This document shows, piece by piece, positions 35,643 to 46,645 of a DNA stretch of 64,000 nucleotides. The translations under genes and the position numbers were made by a program. Source of the stretch: Rhodocyclales bacterium (GTDB taxonomy: Bacteria; Pseudomonadota; Gammaproteobacteria; Burkholderiales; Rhodocyclaceae); the NCBI GenBank assembly GCA_016183655.1, contig JACPEH010000016.1:124001-188000 (forward strand), given 5' to 3'. How positions within the stretch are numbered: position 1 is the first letter of the stretch; each line of letters begins with the position of its first letter. A model generated the notes under the pieces. It was not told the origin of the DNA and made no database searches. It saw only the letters and a list, made by a program, of their open reading frames with translations.

Positions 35643-36809
35643 CTACGCCGCGTCAACGCTGACCGACGTCATTCGCTGCAATCCGACCACGGTCGTCTGC
35701 AATGCGTTCAAAAAATCCTTCACCTGCGCCTGCGTGGTGCTCCGCCCGAGACTCACGCGCACCGCTCCGCGAGCAATTTCCGCGCCCACCCCCATCGCCG
35801 ACAGCACGTGCGACGGTTCCGGATTGGCGCTCGAACAGGCCGCGCCGCTGGCCACGGCGAAGCCCGCACGGTCGAGCTTGCCGACCAGCGTTTCGCCGTC
35901 CAGCTCCGGGATGGCGAAATAACTGGTGTTCGGCAGGCGCTCGGCGCCGGCGCCGAATAGCCGCGCACCGAGCGCGACCAAGCCGGCATCCAGCTCGGCG
36001 CGCAAAGCGGCGAGCCGCACCGCGGTTTCCTGCAGCCGCGCCGCCGCCAATTCGGCGGCGACGCCGAAACCGACGATCGCCGGCACGTTCTCGGTCCCCG
36101 AGCGCAGGCCGCGCTCGTGGCCGCCGCCGGCAATCAGCGGCGCGATCTCGACGCGTTTGTCGAGCACCAGCGCCGCCGCACCCTTGGGGCCGCCGATCTT
36201 GTGCGCCGACACCGTCAGCGCATGCACGCCGGCCGCATTCAGTTCGCGGAACAACAGCGGCAGCTTGCCGAAGGCCTGCACCGCGTCGCTGTGAAACCAG
36301 GCGCCGCAGCCCTTCGCCGCGTCGGCCAGCGCCGCCACGTCCTGCAGCACGCCGGTCTCGTTGTTGGCGCGCATCACCGACAACAGCTTCGGCTGCCCGG
36401 CGAGAACGTCGCGCCAGTCGTCGATATCGACGCGTCCCTCGCTGCCGACCGCCACCTTGCGCAGCTGCCAGCCCTGCCGCGCCAGTTGTTCGGCCGGCTT
36501 GACGACGCACGGATGCTCGATCGCCGACACCGCCAGCAGCCCCGGCCGCAGGCAGGCCGCCGTGCCCTTGATAAAAAGGTTGTTGGCCTCCGAGCCGCCG
36601 CTGGTGAACACCACCTCGGTCGGGTGCGCGCCGATTGCCGCCGCCACCCGCTGCCGCGCCTCGTCGACCGCGCGACGCGCGGCACGCCCGTATTCGTGGC
36701 GGCTCGACGGATTGCCGAACTGCACCTCCAGCCACGGCAGCATCGCTGCCAGCACCTCGCCATCGAGCGGCGTCGTTGCGTTGTGGTCGAGATACACCGG
36801 CGCAAACAT
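35643..36809 (-). CDS. Second cysteine desulfurase (NifS/IscS-like)
   Basis: A 388-residue PLP-dependent desulfurase between iscR and iscS. The PLP Lys lies in SAHKIGGPKG and the catalytic Cys loop is ASGAACSSANPEPS, both intact. It differs clearly from the iscS next door, so it is a divergent paralogue and not a recent copy. It begins 5 nt after the iscR stop and shares the iscR promoter. It may serve a different acceptor or condition. Confidence 0.94.
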   Translation of the reverse strand: MFAPVYLDHNATTPLDGEVLAAMLPWLEVQFGNPSSRHEYGRAARRAVDEARQRVAAAIGAHPTEVVFTSGGSEANNLFIKGTAACLRPGLLAVSAIEHPCVVKPAEQLARQGWQLRKVAVGSEGRVDIDDWRDVLAGQPKLLSVMRANNETGVLQDVAALADAAKGCGAWFHSDAVQAFGKLPLLFRELNAAGVHALTVSAHKIGGPKGAAALVLDKRVEIAPLIAGGGHERGLRSGTENVPAIVGFGVAAELAAARLQETAVRLAALRAELDAGLVALGARLFGAGAERLPNTSYFAIPELDGETLVGKLDRAGFAVASGAACSSANPEPSHVLSAMGVGAEIARGAVRVSLGRSTTQAQVKDFLNALQTTVVGLQRMTSVSVDAA

Positions 36810-36814
36810 GCTCG

Positions 36815-37309
36815 TCAGGCGGACACTGCCATGATTTTCGCGCGCGGCTTCGGGCTCGGCCCGAGGCGCTGGTCACCGACCGGGTCCATGAAATGCACCG
36901 CCTTGTGCGCATTCTTGGTCATCAGGTCCTGCAGCGTGACTGAGGCCAGGTATTCGTACATCTTGAAGTTCAGCGTCGCCCACAGGTCGTGCGTCATGCA
37001 GCGATGCTCGTCGTGGCAGTTTTCCTTGCCGCCGCACTGCGTCGCGTCGAGCTGCTCGTCCACCGCGCGGATGATGTCGGCGACCGAGATCTCTTCCAGC
37101 GGCCGCGCCAGGCAATAGCCGCCGCCGGGTCCGCGCACGCTGTCGACCAGATGGTGCCGGCGCAGCTTGCCGAACAGCTGCTCCAGATAGGACAGCGAAA
37201 TCTTCTGCCGATCGCTGATCCCGGCCAGCGTCACCGGCCCCTCGCTGCCGCGCAGCGCGAGGTCGATCATGGCGGTTACGGCGAATCGTCCCTTGGTCGT
37301 CAGTCGCAT
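36815..37309 (-). CDS. iscR: Fe-S responsive transcriptional regulator IscR
   Basis: A 164-residue Rrf2-family repressor. The winged helix begins MRLTTKGRFAV, and the cluster-binding Cys are in CGGKENCHDEHRC. In its cluster-bound form the family represses the isc operon. The ATG at 37309 is chosen by homology; the longer frame to 37387 covers the promoter. Two IscR-like sites lie directly upstream. It is the first gene of a ten-gene run ending with DUF2237. Confidence 0.97.
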   Translation of the reverse strand: MRLTTKGRFAVTAMIDLALRGSEGPVTLAGISDRQKISLSYLEQLFGKLRRHHLVDSVRGPGGGYCLARPLEEISVADIIRAVDEQLDATQCGGKENCHDEHRCMTHDLWATLNFKMYEYLASVTLQDLMTKNAHKAVHFMDPVGDQRLGPSPKPRAKIMAVSA

Positions 37310-37337
37310 GGTTTCTGTCTCCCGGTCTAATACCTGA

Positions 37338-37362
37338 ATACTTGATAGGTTTCGTCGACTAT
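37338..37362. promoter_or_regulatory. Putative IscR type 1 box, proximal
   Basis: A 25-bp imperfect palindrome reading ATACTTGAT, 8 spacer bases, then TCGACTAT on the plus strand. It covers the -10 of the iscR promoter. It resembles the type 1 IscR sites at the E. coli iscR promoter. Confidence 0.68.
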
Positions 37363-37387
37363 ACGAAAACCGGACAAAATCAGTCAA
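37358..37387 (-). promoter_or_regulatory. iscR: iscR operon promoter
   Basis: On the minus strand, -35 TTGACT (37382-37387) and -10 TATAGT (37358-37363) are separated by 18 bp. Transcription would start about 40 nt upstream of the iscR ATG. Both elements are embedded in the IscR-like palindromes, fitting autorepression. Confidence 0.75.
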
Positions 37388-37403
37388 CTATTTAGTCGAC
37401 TAT
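37379..37403. promoter_or_regulatory. Putative IscR type 1 box, distal
   Basis: A second 25-bp site, reading ATAGTCGACT, then AAATA, then GTTGACTGAT on the minus strand. It covers the -35 element and the end of cysE, whose TAA stop is inside it (37392-37394). The centre-to-centre distance to the proximal box is 41 bp, about four helical turns, so both bind the same DNA face. Confidence 0.68.
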
Positions 37404-38144
37404 TTTGCTCAGATATTTCGGATCGAACTTGTCGGCGGTCGCCAGTTCGTCCTCGATGGTCACGCCGGACGCCTCCAGCTTCTTCAGCAGCACCTCGATG
37501 CGCCGGTCGGTCTCCACCGCGTGATCGAGCAGGCCGTGGATCGCCTTGGCCAGCGGATCGTCCTGACCGTTCGCCAGCGCGTAGGCGGAAAAGCCCAGAT
37601 GCCCGGCCTTCTCCTCGCGCTTCTGCGCCTGCTCGGTGTCGATGATGCGCGCCGGGTTGCCGACCGCCGTCGTTCCCGGCGGCACGTCCTTGACCACCAC
37701 CGCGTTCGAGCCGACCTTGGCGCCGGCGCCAATGGTGATCGGCCCGAGCACCTTGGCGCCGGCACCGATGACCACGCCGTCGCCCAGCGTCGGATGGCGC
37801 TTGCCCTTGTTCCACGAGGTGCCGCCGAGGGTGACGCCGTGGTAGAGGGTAACGTCGTCGCCGATCAGCGCGGTCTCGCCGATGACCACCCCCATGCCGT
37901 GGTCGATGAAGAAGCGGCGGCCGATGGTCGCACCGGGATGGATCTCGATCCCGGTCAGCGTGCGCACCATGTTGGAGACGAAGCGCGCCAGCCAGCGCAG
38001 GCGATGCCCCCACAGCCAATGCGTGAAGCGGTGCGCGAGCGCGGCATGCACGCCGGGGTAGCAGGTCAGCACCTCCCACGCCGAACGGGCGGCGGGATCG
38101 CGGTCGAACACGGATCGGATGTCTTCTCGCAGACGGGCGAACAT
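37392..38144 (-). CDS. cysE: Serine O-acetyltransferase
   Basis: A 250-residue enzyme making O-acetylserine for cysteine synthesis. The left-handed beta-helix hexapeptides are clear ([18 protein letters not shown], then [18 protein letters not shown]), with the active His-Asp in FIDHGMG. The last residues KIVD and the stop lie inside the distal IscR-like site. Its position directly upstream of the cysteine-consuming isc operon makes metabolic sense; read-through into iscR is possible, since no terminator is seen. Confidence 0.96.
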   Translation of the reverse strand: MFARLREDIRSVFDRDPAARSAWEVLTCYPGVHAALAHRFTHWLWGHRLRWLARFVSNMVRTLTGIEIHPGATIGRRFFIDHGMGVVIGETALIGDDVTLYHGVTLGGTSWNKGKRHPTLGDGVVIGAGAKVLGPITIGAGAKVGSNAVVVKDVPPGTTAVGNPARIIDTEQAQKREEKAGHLGFSAYALANGQDDPLAKAIHGLLDHAVETDRRIEVLLKKLEASGVTIEDELATADKFDPKYLSKIVD

Positions 38145-38198
38145 GGGCTGCTCCCTGATTGGGTTCGGGATTTTAAAATACCCGAGTTTTTCGATCTA

Positions 38199-39023
38199 CT
38201 ATTTTCCGTGCGGTTCCGTATCCGCGTCGCCGCGCTGCCAGCGCGGCCCGGTCGGTTTCTCGACCGAATCGAGGATGCCGCGCAGGATGTTGATCTCGTC
38301 CTTCTCCAGCGCCGCGCGCCCGAACAGCCGGCGCAGCTTGGGCAGCAGCCGGCGCGGCCGGGCCGGATCGTGGAAGCCGGTGGCGACGAGGACGCGTTCG
38401 AGGTGGGCATAGAAGTGCTCGACCTCGTCGATCGCCGCCGGCGCCGAGCTGAACGGCGTGGCCGGCGTCGCCGGCGCCGGCGGCAGCCCGTCGTAGGCCG
38501 CCATGCGCAGCTCGTAGGCCATCACCTGCACCGCCGCGCCGAGATTCAGCGAACTGAATTCGGGGTTGCTCGGAATCGTCACCGCCTGCTGGCAGCGCTG
38601 CAGCTCGTCGTTCGACAGGCCGCTGGTCTCGTTGCCGAACACCAGCGCGACGTCGCCGTCGACCGCCTGCTGCAGCAGCGGACCGACCGCCGCACGGACG
38701 CCGACCGCCGCCGGCCCGAGGTCGCGCAACCGCGCCGACAGCGCCACCGCCTGCACACAACCGGTCAGCGCCTCGACCAGCGAATCGCAGACAACGGCCG
38801 CGGCGAGCACATCGTCGGCGCCGGCGGCACGCGCCGTCGCCACCTCGTCGATCGCGCACTGCGGCTGCACGAGGTACAGCCGCGACAGCCCCATCGTCTT
38901 CATCGCCCGCGCCGCGGCGCCGATATTGCCGGGATGGCTGGTGCGGCACAGCACGATGCGCACGCGCGCCAGCGGCGCTGCGGCCGTGTGCGTGCTCGGA
39001 TTGGGGGCGGAAGCCAGGTTCAT
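38199..39023 (-). CDS. trmJ: tRNA (cytidine/uridine-2'-O-)-methyltransferase TrmJ
   Basis: A 274-residue SPOUT methyltransferase that modifies position 32 of tRNAs. Motif blocks are RIVLCRTSHPGNIGAAARAMKTMG near the N-terminus and VFGNETSGLSNDEL in the knot, followed by FSSLNLGAAVQVMAYE. The N-terminal 20 residues are low-complexity. It is divergent from suhB with a 93-bp gap. Confidence 0.93.
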   Translation of the reverse strand: MNLASAPNPSTHTAAAPLARVRIVLCRTSHPGNIGAAARAMKTMGLSRLYLVQPQCAIDEVATARAAGADDVLAAAVVCDSLVEALTGCVQAVALSARLRDLGPAAVGVRAAVGPLLQQAVDGDVALVFGNETSGLSNDELQRCQQAVTIPSNPEFSSLNLGAAVQVMAYELRMAAYDGLPPAPATPATPFSSAPAAIDEVEHFYAHLERVLVATGFHDPARPRRLLPKLRRLFGRAALEKDEINILRGILDSVEKPTGPRWQRGDADTEPHGK

Positions 39024-39116
39024 GATAAAATGCGCGATTCGTCAAAATGATTCGGGCGGCGCGCTACGCTTCAGTGATCGCGTAACCACTCCGCCCGACA
39101 AGTTCTTTACACAGCC

Positions 39117-39920
39117 ATGCACCCAGCACTCAACATCGCCATCAAGGCGGCGCGTCGCGCCGGCCAGATCATCACCCGCGCCTCGCACGACGTGGACCTG
39201 CTCAAGGTCACCACCAAACGCCAGAGCGATTTCGTCACCGAGGTCGACAAGGCAGCCGAGGCCGCCATCATCGAAGTGCTGCGCGAGGCGTATCCGAATC
39301 ACGGAATTCTAGCAGAAGAGTCCGGCCTCTCTGCCGGCAAGCAGGCCGAATACCAGTGGATCATCGATCCGCTCGACGGCACCACCAACTTCATCCACGG
39401 CTTTCCCCAGTACGCGATCTCGATCGCGCTGGCGCACAACGGCCAGGTCGTGCAGGCGGTCATTTTCGACCCCGAGCGCAACGAGCTGTTCACCGCCAGC
39501 AAGGGCCGCGGCGCCTTCCTCAACGAGCGCCGCATCCGCGTCTCGAAGCGCATCAAGCTGGAAGAGGCGCTGCTCGGCACCGGCTTCCCCTACCGCGTCT
39601 TCGACCACGTCGACACCTACCTGGCGATCTTCAAGGAGCTGACGCAGAAGACGGCCGGCATGCGCCGCCCGGGCGCCGCCGCGCTCGACCTGGCCTGGGT
39701 CGCCTGCGGCCGCCTCGACGGTTTCTGGGAATTCGGCCTGTCGCCGTGGGACATGGCAGCCGGCACGCTGCTGATCACCGAGGCCGGCGGCCTGGTGTCG
39801 GATCTCGCCGGCGAGCAGACCTATCTCGATTCCGGCAACGTCCTCGCCGGCAACCCGAAGGTCTTCTCGCAACTGCTGCAGGTCGTCCAGTCGCACCGGA
39901 CGCCGGCGCTGTCGGCCTAA
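39117..39920 (+). CDS. suhB: Inositol-1-monophosphatase family protein SuhB
   Basis: A 267-residue Mg-dependent phosphatase. Metal-binding motifs are visible: [18 protein letters not shown] and WDMAAG. The length matches SuhB, which also modulates rRNA antitermination in E. coli. It is divergent from trmJ, as often seen in proteobacteria. Confidence 0.95.
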   Translation: MHPALNIAIKAARRAGQIITRASHDVDLLKVTTKRQSDFVTEVDKAAEAAIIEVLREAYPNHGILAEESGLSAGKQAEYQWIIDPLDGTTNFIHGFPQYAISIALAHNGQVVQAVIFDPERNELFTASKGRGAFLNERRIRVSKRIKLEEALLGTGFPYRVFDHVDTYLAIFKELTQKTAGMRRPGAAALDLAWVACGRLDGFWEFGLSPWDMAAGTLLITEAGGLVSDLAGEQTYLDSGNVLAGNPKVFSQLLQVVQSHRTPALSA

Positions 39921-39969
39921 GCCGCTTGGTCAGGCGCACGCCAAGGGCGCTTGACCTGGAAGACGGTAC

Positions 39970-40266
39970 TCAGGCGGCCGCCTCGGCCGCCGCTTCTGCC
40001 ACGTCGGCCGCCGCCTCGCGGCGTTCGAGATACGGCCGCAGCACCCAGTGCCACAGCCCGATCATGCTGGTGACGCTGAACGCCCCCTGCTGCAACGCGA
40101 TGGCAGTCTGCCCGGTGCCCAGCCCGTAGGCTGTCCAGCTCAGGTTGGACACCAGCCACAGCACCCACGCCCAGCGGGCATGCGGCGACTTGACCGCCAC
40201 CAGGACGGCACCGAGGATGCCCAGCGCACACCCCGCCCATTCGAAAAAGAACAACCACGACACCAC
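39970..40266 (-). CDS. Small membrane protein, SWEET/PnuC-like
   Basis: A 98-residue protein with three to four membrane segments (EWAGCALGILGAVLVAV; WAWVLWLVSNLSWTAYG; GAFSVTSMIGLWHWVL) and an Ala/Glu-rich tail. The pattern is reminiscent of small nicotinamide-riboside/PnuC-type or SWEET-like transporters, but this is fold-level resemblance only. Tandem GTG codons at 40266 and 40263 follow AGGTGG at a good distance, so I prefer them over the longer frame to 40404, which has an Arg-rich, unlikely N-terminus. Confidence 0.6.
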   Translation of the reverse strand: MVSWLFFFEWAGCALGILGAVLVAVKSPHARWAWVLWLVSNLSWTAYGLGTGQTAIALQQGAFSVTSMIGLWHWVLRPYLERREAAADVAEAAAEAAA

Positions 40267-40439
40267 GACGCACCACCTGAGACGAAGCCTGCGGCGACAG
40301 GATAGCCGGACGCGGGGCGCAGGATAGTCGGCGGCAGCGACACTTTCCTTGATATGCGGCAAGCCGGCCGGCGGCGCCCGGAAGCCGTGGCAGGCGGCGA
40401 GCAAGCTGCCCCGGCGAAGGATTCGGTATCATCGGGCGC

Positions 40440-41597
40440 ATGCCCGACCCGCACCCCTCGCCCGACCTTCCCCGACGCCGGCCTGCGGCCTCGATCGCCC
40501 GGCGCCTGCTCGCGGCAATCGCCGGCACGATCCTGCTGTCGGCGCCCTGCGGCGCCGACGAGCTGCCGCTCGACCGGATCAAGCTTCCCACCGGCTTCAG
40601 CATCGAACTGCTGGCGCGCGTGCCGAATGCGCGGCAGATGGCGCTCTCGCCCGCCAACATCCTCTACGTCGGCTCGATGCGCGCCGGCAAGGTGCACGCG
40701 CTGCCGCTCGACCGCGACTACCGCCCGGGCAAGCTGCAGGTCGTCGCCGACGACCTGAAGATGCCGGTCGGCGTCGCCTGGCGCGACGGCAGCCTGTACG
40801 TCTCGGCGGTCGACCGCATCCTCCGCCTCGACGGCATCGACAAGCGCCTCGACCGCCCGCCGCCCCCCGTCGTCGTCCGCGACGACCTGCCGCGCGAGAC
40901 GCACCACGGCTGGAAGTTCATCGCCTTCGGCCCGGACGGCTGGCTCTACGTGCCGGTCGGCGCGCCGTGCAACATCTGCGAGCCCGACCCCGAGCGCTAC
41001 GCCGCGATCCTGCGCCTGCGCCCGGACGGCAAGGAGCTGCAGACCTTCGCCCGCGGCGTACGCAACACGGTCGGCTTCGACTGGCACCCGGCCAGCGGCG
41101 AACTGTGGTTCACCGACAACGGCCGCGACTGGCTGGGCGACGAGCGGCCGCCCGATGAATTGAATCGCGCACCGAAAGCCGGGATGCACTTCGGCTACCC
41201 GTACTGCCACGGCGGCACCATCGCTGACCCCGAATTCGGCCGCCAGCGCACCTGCGCCGATTTCGTGCCACCGGCGCAGAACCTCGGCCCGCACGTCGCC
41301 GCGCTCGGCATGCGCTTCTACACCGGCCGCCAGTTCCCGGAGAAATACCGCAACCAGATCTTCATCGCCGAGCACGGCTCGTGGAACCGCGGCAAGAAGA
41401 TCGGCTACCGCATCAGCCTCGTCACCCTCGACGGCAACCGCGCCGTCAGCTACACGCCGTTCGCCAGCGGCTGGCTCGACGATGACTTCGTCTGGGGCCG
41501 CCCGGCCGATGTGCTGGTGCTGCCGGATGGCTCGCTGCTGGTGTCGGACGACCATGCCGGGGCGATCTACCGGATCCGTTACCAGCCGCGCGACTAA
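40440..41597 (+). CDS. PQQ-dependent sugar dehydrogenase-like secreted protein
   Basis: A 385-residue protein of the soluble glucose/sorbosone dehydrogenase family, a six-bladed beta-propeller. A signal peptide is visible (RRLLAAIAGTILLSAPCGA). Family blocks include THHGWKFIAFGPDGWLYVPVG, RNTVGFDWHPASGELWFTDNGRDWLGDE and AEHGSWNR near the C-terminus, split over the blades. It probably acts in the periplasm with PQQ as cofactor; no PQQ synthesis genes are in the window. The substrate is unknown. Confidence 0.9.
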   Translation: MPDPHPSPDLPRRRPAASIARRLLAAIAGTILLSAPCGADELPLDRIKLPTGFSIELLARVPNARQMALSPANILYVGSMRAGKVHALPLDRDYRPGKLQVVADDLKMPVGVAWRDGSLYVSAVDRILRLDGIDKRLDRPPPPVVVRDDLPRETHHGWKFIAFGPDGWLYVPVGAPCNICEPDPERYAAILRLRPDGKELQTFARGVRNTVGFDWHPASGELWFTDNGRDWLGDERPPDELNRAPKAGMHFGYPYCHGGTIADPEFGRQRTCADFVPPAQNLGPHVAALGMRFYTGRQFPEKYRNQIFIAEHGSWNRGKKIGYRISLVTLDGNRAVSYTPFASGWLDDDFVWGRPADVLVLPDGSLLVSDDHAGAIYRIRYQPRD

Positions 41598-41675
41598 GCC
41601 TGTCTGCGGGGTCAACAGTCCTCATTCGCTATTCGCAAATGGCGAACGGCACGCCAGCCGCACCTGAAATTCTCA

Positions 41676-41692
41676 ATTCTCGAAATAAGAAT
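41676..41692. promoter_or_regulatory. Operator-like palindrome, left copy
   Basis: ATTCTCGAAATAAGAAT, itself partly palindromic (ATTCT/AGAAT). It is the exact reverse complement of 41734-41750. It lies just upstream of the -35 box of the winged-helix gene. Confidence 0.7.
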
Positions 41693-41693
41693 A

Positions 41694-41723
41694 TTGACTT
41701 CAAGGCATTGTTTAAAATAAATT
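41694..41723 (+). promoter_or_regulatory. Candidate promoter of the winged-helix/nucleotidyltransferase pair
   Basis: TTGACT at 41694-41699 and TAAATT at 41718-41723 with 18-bp spacing, in a strikingly AT-rich stretch between the two 17-bp palindromes. A regulator bound to both would block it. Confidence 0.55.
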
Positions 41724-41733
41724 TACTACAGTA

Positions 41734-41750
41734 ATTCTTATTTCGAGAAT
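41734..41750. promoter_or_regulatory. Operator-like palindrome, right copy
   Basis: ATTCTTATTTCGAGAAT, the perfect 17-bp inverse of the left copy. It lies between the predicted transcription start and the ATG at 41757. This is a typical place for an autorepressor site of an antitoxin. Confidence 0.7.
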
Positions 41751-41756
41751 CGCGAA

Positions 41757-42293
41757 ATGCCAAGAATCGCCAATAAGCAGTCGGTGCTCAAGCCGCAGGA
41801 TTTCTATCTGCTGCTGGCGCTGCTTGCCCGCAAGGGTGCCGCCGTCAGCTACCCGGAACTGGCCGGGCAGACCGGGCTGGCGCCTTCCGCCGTGCATAGC
41901 GCACTGAAACGCGCGGCGGCAGCGCAACTGCTGATGTTCCGGGAGCGCAAGCCGGTGCTGCTCCGGCCGCAGCTGCGCGAGTTCCTGCTGCACGGCGCCA
42001 AGTACGCCTTCCCGCCGGTGTGGGGCACGCTGACGCGCGGCGTGCCGACCGCCTATGCCGCGGCACCGCTAGCCGCGATCATCGTCCCCTCGTCCGACCC
42101 GGTGCCGGTGTGGCCGCACGCCAAGGGCACGGTGCGCGGCCTGAGTCTGGTACCGCTCTACCCTTCGGCGCCGGAAGCGGCGATGAAGGACGGCGACCTC
42201 TACGCGCTGCTCGCGCTGTTCGATGCGCTGCGCAGCGGCCAGGCGCGCGAACGCAACGCGGCGGCGGAACTGCTGGAGAAGTATTTCCAGTGA
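41757..42293 (+). CDS. Winged-helix DNA-binding protein, probable antitoxin
   Basis: A 178-residue protein. The N-terminal 65 residues form a clear winged helix (FYLLLALLARKGAAVSYPELA, then GLAPSAVHSALKRAAAAQLL). The rest is a mixed domain with a conserved WPHAKGTVRGLSLVPLYPSAP stretch. It overlaps the nucleotidyltransferase start by 4 nt. Position, palindromic operators and partner match an AbiEi-like type IV antitoxin repressor, though the sequence itself is not a clear AbiEi. The role is inferred. Confidence 0.7.
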   Translation: MPRIANKQSVLKPQDFYLLLALLARKGAAVSYPELAGQTGLAPSAVHSALKRAAAAQLLMFRERKPVLLRPQLREFLLHGAKYAFPPVWGTLTRGVPTAYAAAPLAAIIVPSSDPVPVWPHAKGTVRGLSLVPLYPSAPEAAMKDGDLYALLALFDALRSGQARERNAAAELLEKYFQ

Positions 42294-42997
42294 ATTACAT
42301 CAACCGTCACGACCCCAATCTGGCCAAGATCGAGTTGGTCGCCGGCGTACTCGGCCCATTGAGGGAACGGCTGGTTTTCGTCGGCGGCTGCGCGGCCGGC
42401 CTGTTGCTGAGCGACCCGGCCGCCGCCCCGGCGCGCGTCACCTACGACGTCGACCTGACGGTGCAGGTCGCGGCATTGAGCGACTACCACCGGCTGGAAG
42501 AGGAATTCCGTGCACTCGGTTTCGTGCGCGACCTCGGCATGGAAGTCATCTGCCGCTGGCGCTACCGCGATCTCGAAGTCGACCTGATGCCGACCGACCC
42601 GGCCATCCTCGGCTTTGCCAACCGCTGGTATCCGCTCGTCGTCGAGACCGCACAGCGCGTTCGCCTGCCGGCCGGTTTCGACATCCGCCTGATTACCGCA
42701 CCGGCCTTTCTCGCCACCAAGTTCGAAGCCTTCTCCGACCGCGGCAGGGGCGACCTGCTCGGCAGCCACGACCTCGAAGACATCGTCACCGTGCTCGACG
42801 GCCGCCCAGAACTGGCGCAGGAAATCGCTGCCTGCGGCAACGAACTGCGAAGCTATCTCGCCGGACGCTGCCGCGACCTGATCGAAACGCAGGCGTTTTT
42901 CGACTACCTCCCCGGTATGATCTCGCCTTCGGAAACCCTCGGCGAGCGCGTCGCGATCCTCGCCGACCGCCTGCGGCAAATTACCCGGCTTGCCTGA
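42290..42997 (+). CDS. Nucleotidyltransferase-fold protein, probable toxin (AbiEii-like)
   Basis: A 235-residue protein starting at a GTG that overlaps the upstream stop (GTGA). The polymerase-beta-type nucleotidyltransferase signature is present: GGCAAGLLL, then the DVDL carboxylate pair (TYDVDLTVQ), and a third carboxylate in LEVDLMP. A conserved [13 protein letters not shown] segment with HDLEDI follows. The catalytic residues look intact. Relatives act as type IV toxins that modify tRNA or other targets. It ends 14 nt before mutS. Confidence 0.78.
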   Translation: MNYINRHDPNLAKIELVAGVLGPLRERLVFVGGCAAGLLLSDPAAAPARVTYDVDLTVQVAALSDYHRLEEEFRALGFVRDLGMEVICRWRYRDLEVDLMPTDPAILGFANRWYPLVVETAQRVRLPAGFDIRLITAPAFLATKFEAFSDRGRGDLLGSHDLEDIVTVLDGRPELAQEIAACGNELRSYLAGRCRDLIETQAFFDYLPGMISPSETLGERVAILADRLRQITRLA

Positions 42998-43010
42998 CCC
43001 CACTTCTACG

Positions 43011-45589
<2,579 letters not shown>

Positions 45590-45593
<4 letters not shown>

Positions 45594-46513
45594 AGCGCCT
45601 CGCCGTACTGCTCCTCGCCCTCGTCGCGGCGGCGGCGCACGCCGAGACCTGGCGCTTCGCGCTGATCGGCGACACGCCGTACAGCGACTACGAGCGCCAG
45701 CAGCTGCCGGCGATGATCGAGGCGATCGCCGCCGAGCACGTCGATTTCATCGTGCACGCCGGCGACATCAAGCACAGCAAGGACGCGTGCAGCGACGCGC
45801 TGTTCGAGGACCGGCGGCAGCTCTTCGACGCCTCGCCGCTGCCTTTCGTCTATGTGCCGGGCGACAACGAATGGACCGATTGCGGCCGCGTCAGCGCCGG
45901 CCATTTCGTTCCGGCCGAGCGGCTGGCGAAGCTGCGCGGACTGTTCTTCGCCGGCGACGAGTCGCTCGGCCGGCGGCGCCTGCCGCTCGAACGGCAGCCC
46001 GGCGACTACCGCGAACACCAGCGCTGGCGCGTCGGGCCGGTGCTCTTTCTCAGCCTCAACGTTCCCGGCGGCAACAACAACTACCACCTCACCGGCGAAG
46101 CCAGCGACGAGGCGCTGGCGCGCATGCCGCAGGTGCTCGGCTGGCTGCGCGAGGGCTTCGCCGTCGCCCGCCGCGAGGGGCTGCCGGGCATCGTCGTCGT
46201 CATGCAGGGCAACCCCGGTTTCGGGCATTTCGCAAAAGGTCTCGGCCACGGCGGCTACCGCGAGCTGCTGGCCACGCTGCACGACGAAACGCGGAACTTC
46301 GCCGGCCAGGTCGTGCTGGTGCACGGCGACACGCACTGGCAGCGCGTCGACCAGCCGCTGCGCGATCCGGCGACCGGCCGGCGCCTCGCCAATTTCACCC
46401 GCGTCGAGACCTTCGGCTACCCGTACATGGGCTGGGTGAAGGCTTTCATCGACACCGACGCGCCGACGCTGTTCCGCTTCGAAGCACACGGCTGGCCGCC
46501 CCGCAAGCCCTGA
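45590..46513 (+). CDS. Secreted metallophosphoesterase
   Basis: A 307-residue protein with a signal peptide ([15 protein letters not shown]). Calcineurin-type blocks are visible: [28 protein letters not shown] and a C-terminal LVHGDTHWQ with metal-binding His. It starts at a GTG overlapping the mutS stop. The substrate is unknown; the location should be periplasmic or extracellular. Confidence 0.88.
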
Positions 46514-46515
46514 GT

Positions 46516-46547
46516 GGCAATAGCGCCTCGGACGAGACGCTATTGCC
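46516..46547. terminator. Stem-loop after the phosphoesterase gene
   Basis: A 10-bp perfect stem, GGCAATAGCG / CGCTATTGCC, with an inner CTC/GAG pair around GGAC. No T-run follows, so it may be a weak or Rho-assisted terminator or an mRNA-stabilising hairpin. Confidence 0.5.
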
Positions 46548-46645
46548 GGCGCGGTGCCGCCCATTGTGGAAACCACGGATGGACACCGCCCGCCCCCCCT
46601 CCTAGATTCCCTGCTCCAGACCAAAAAATACGGAGGAGACAGACC

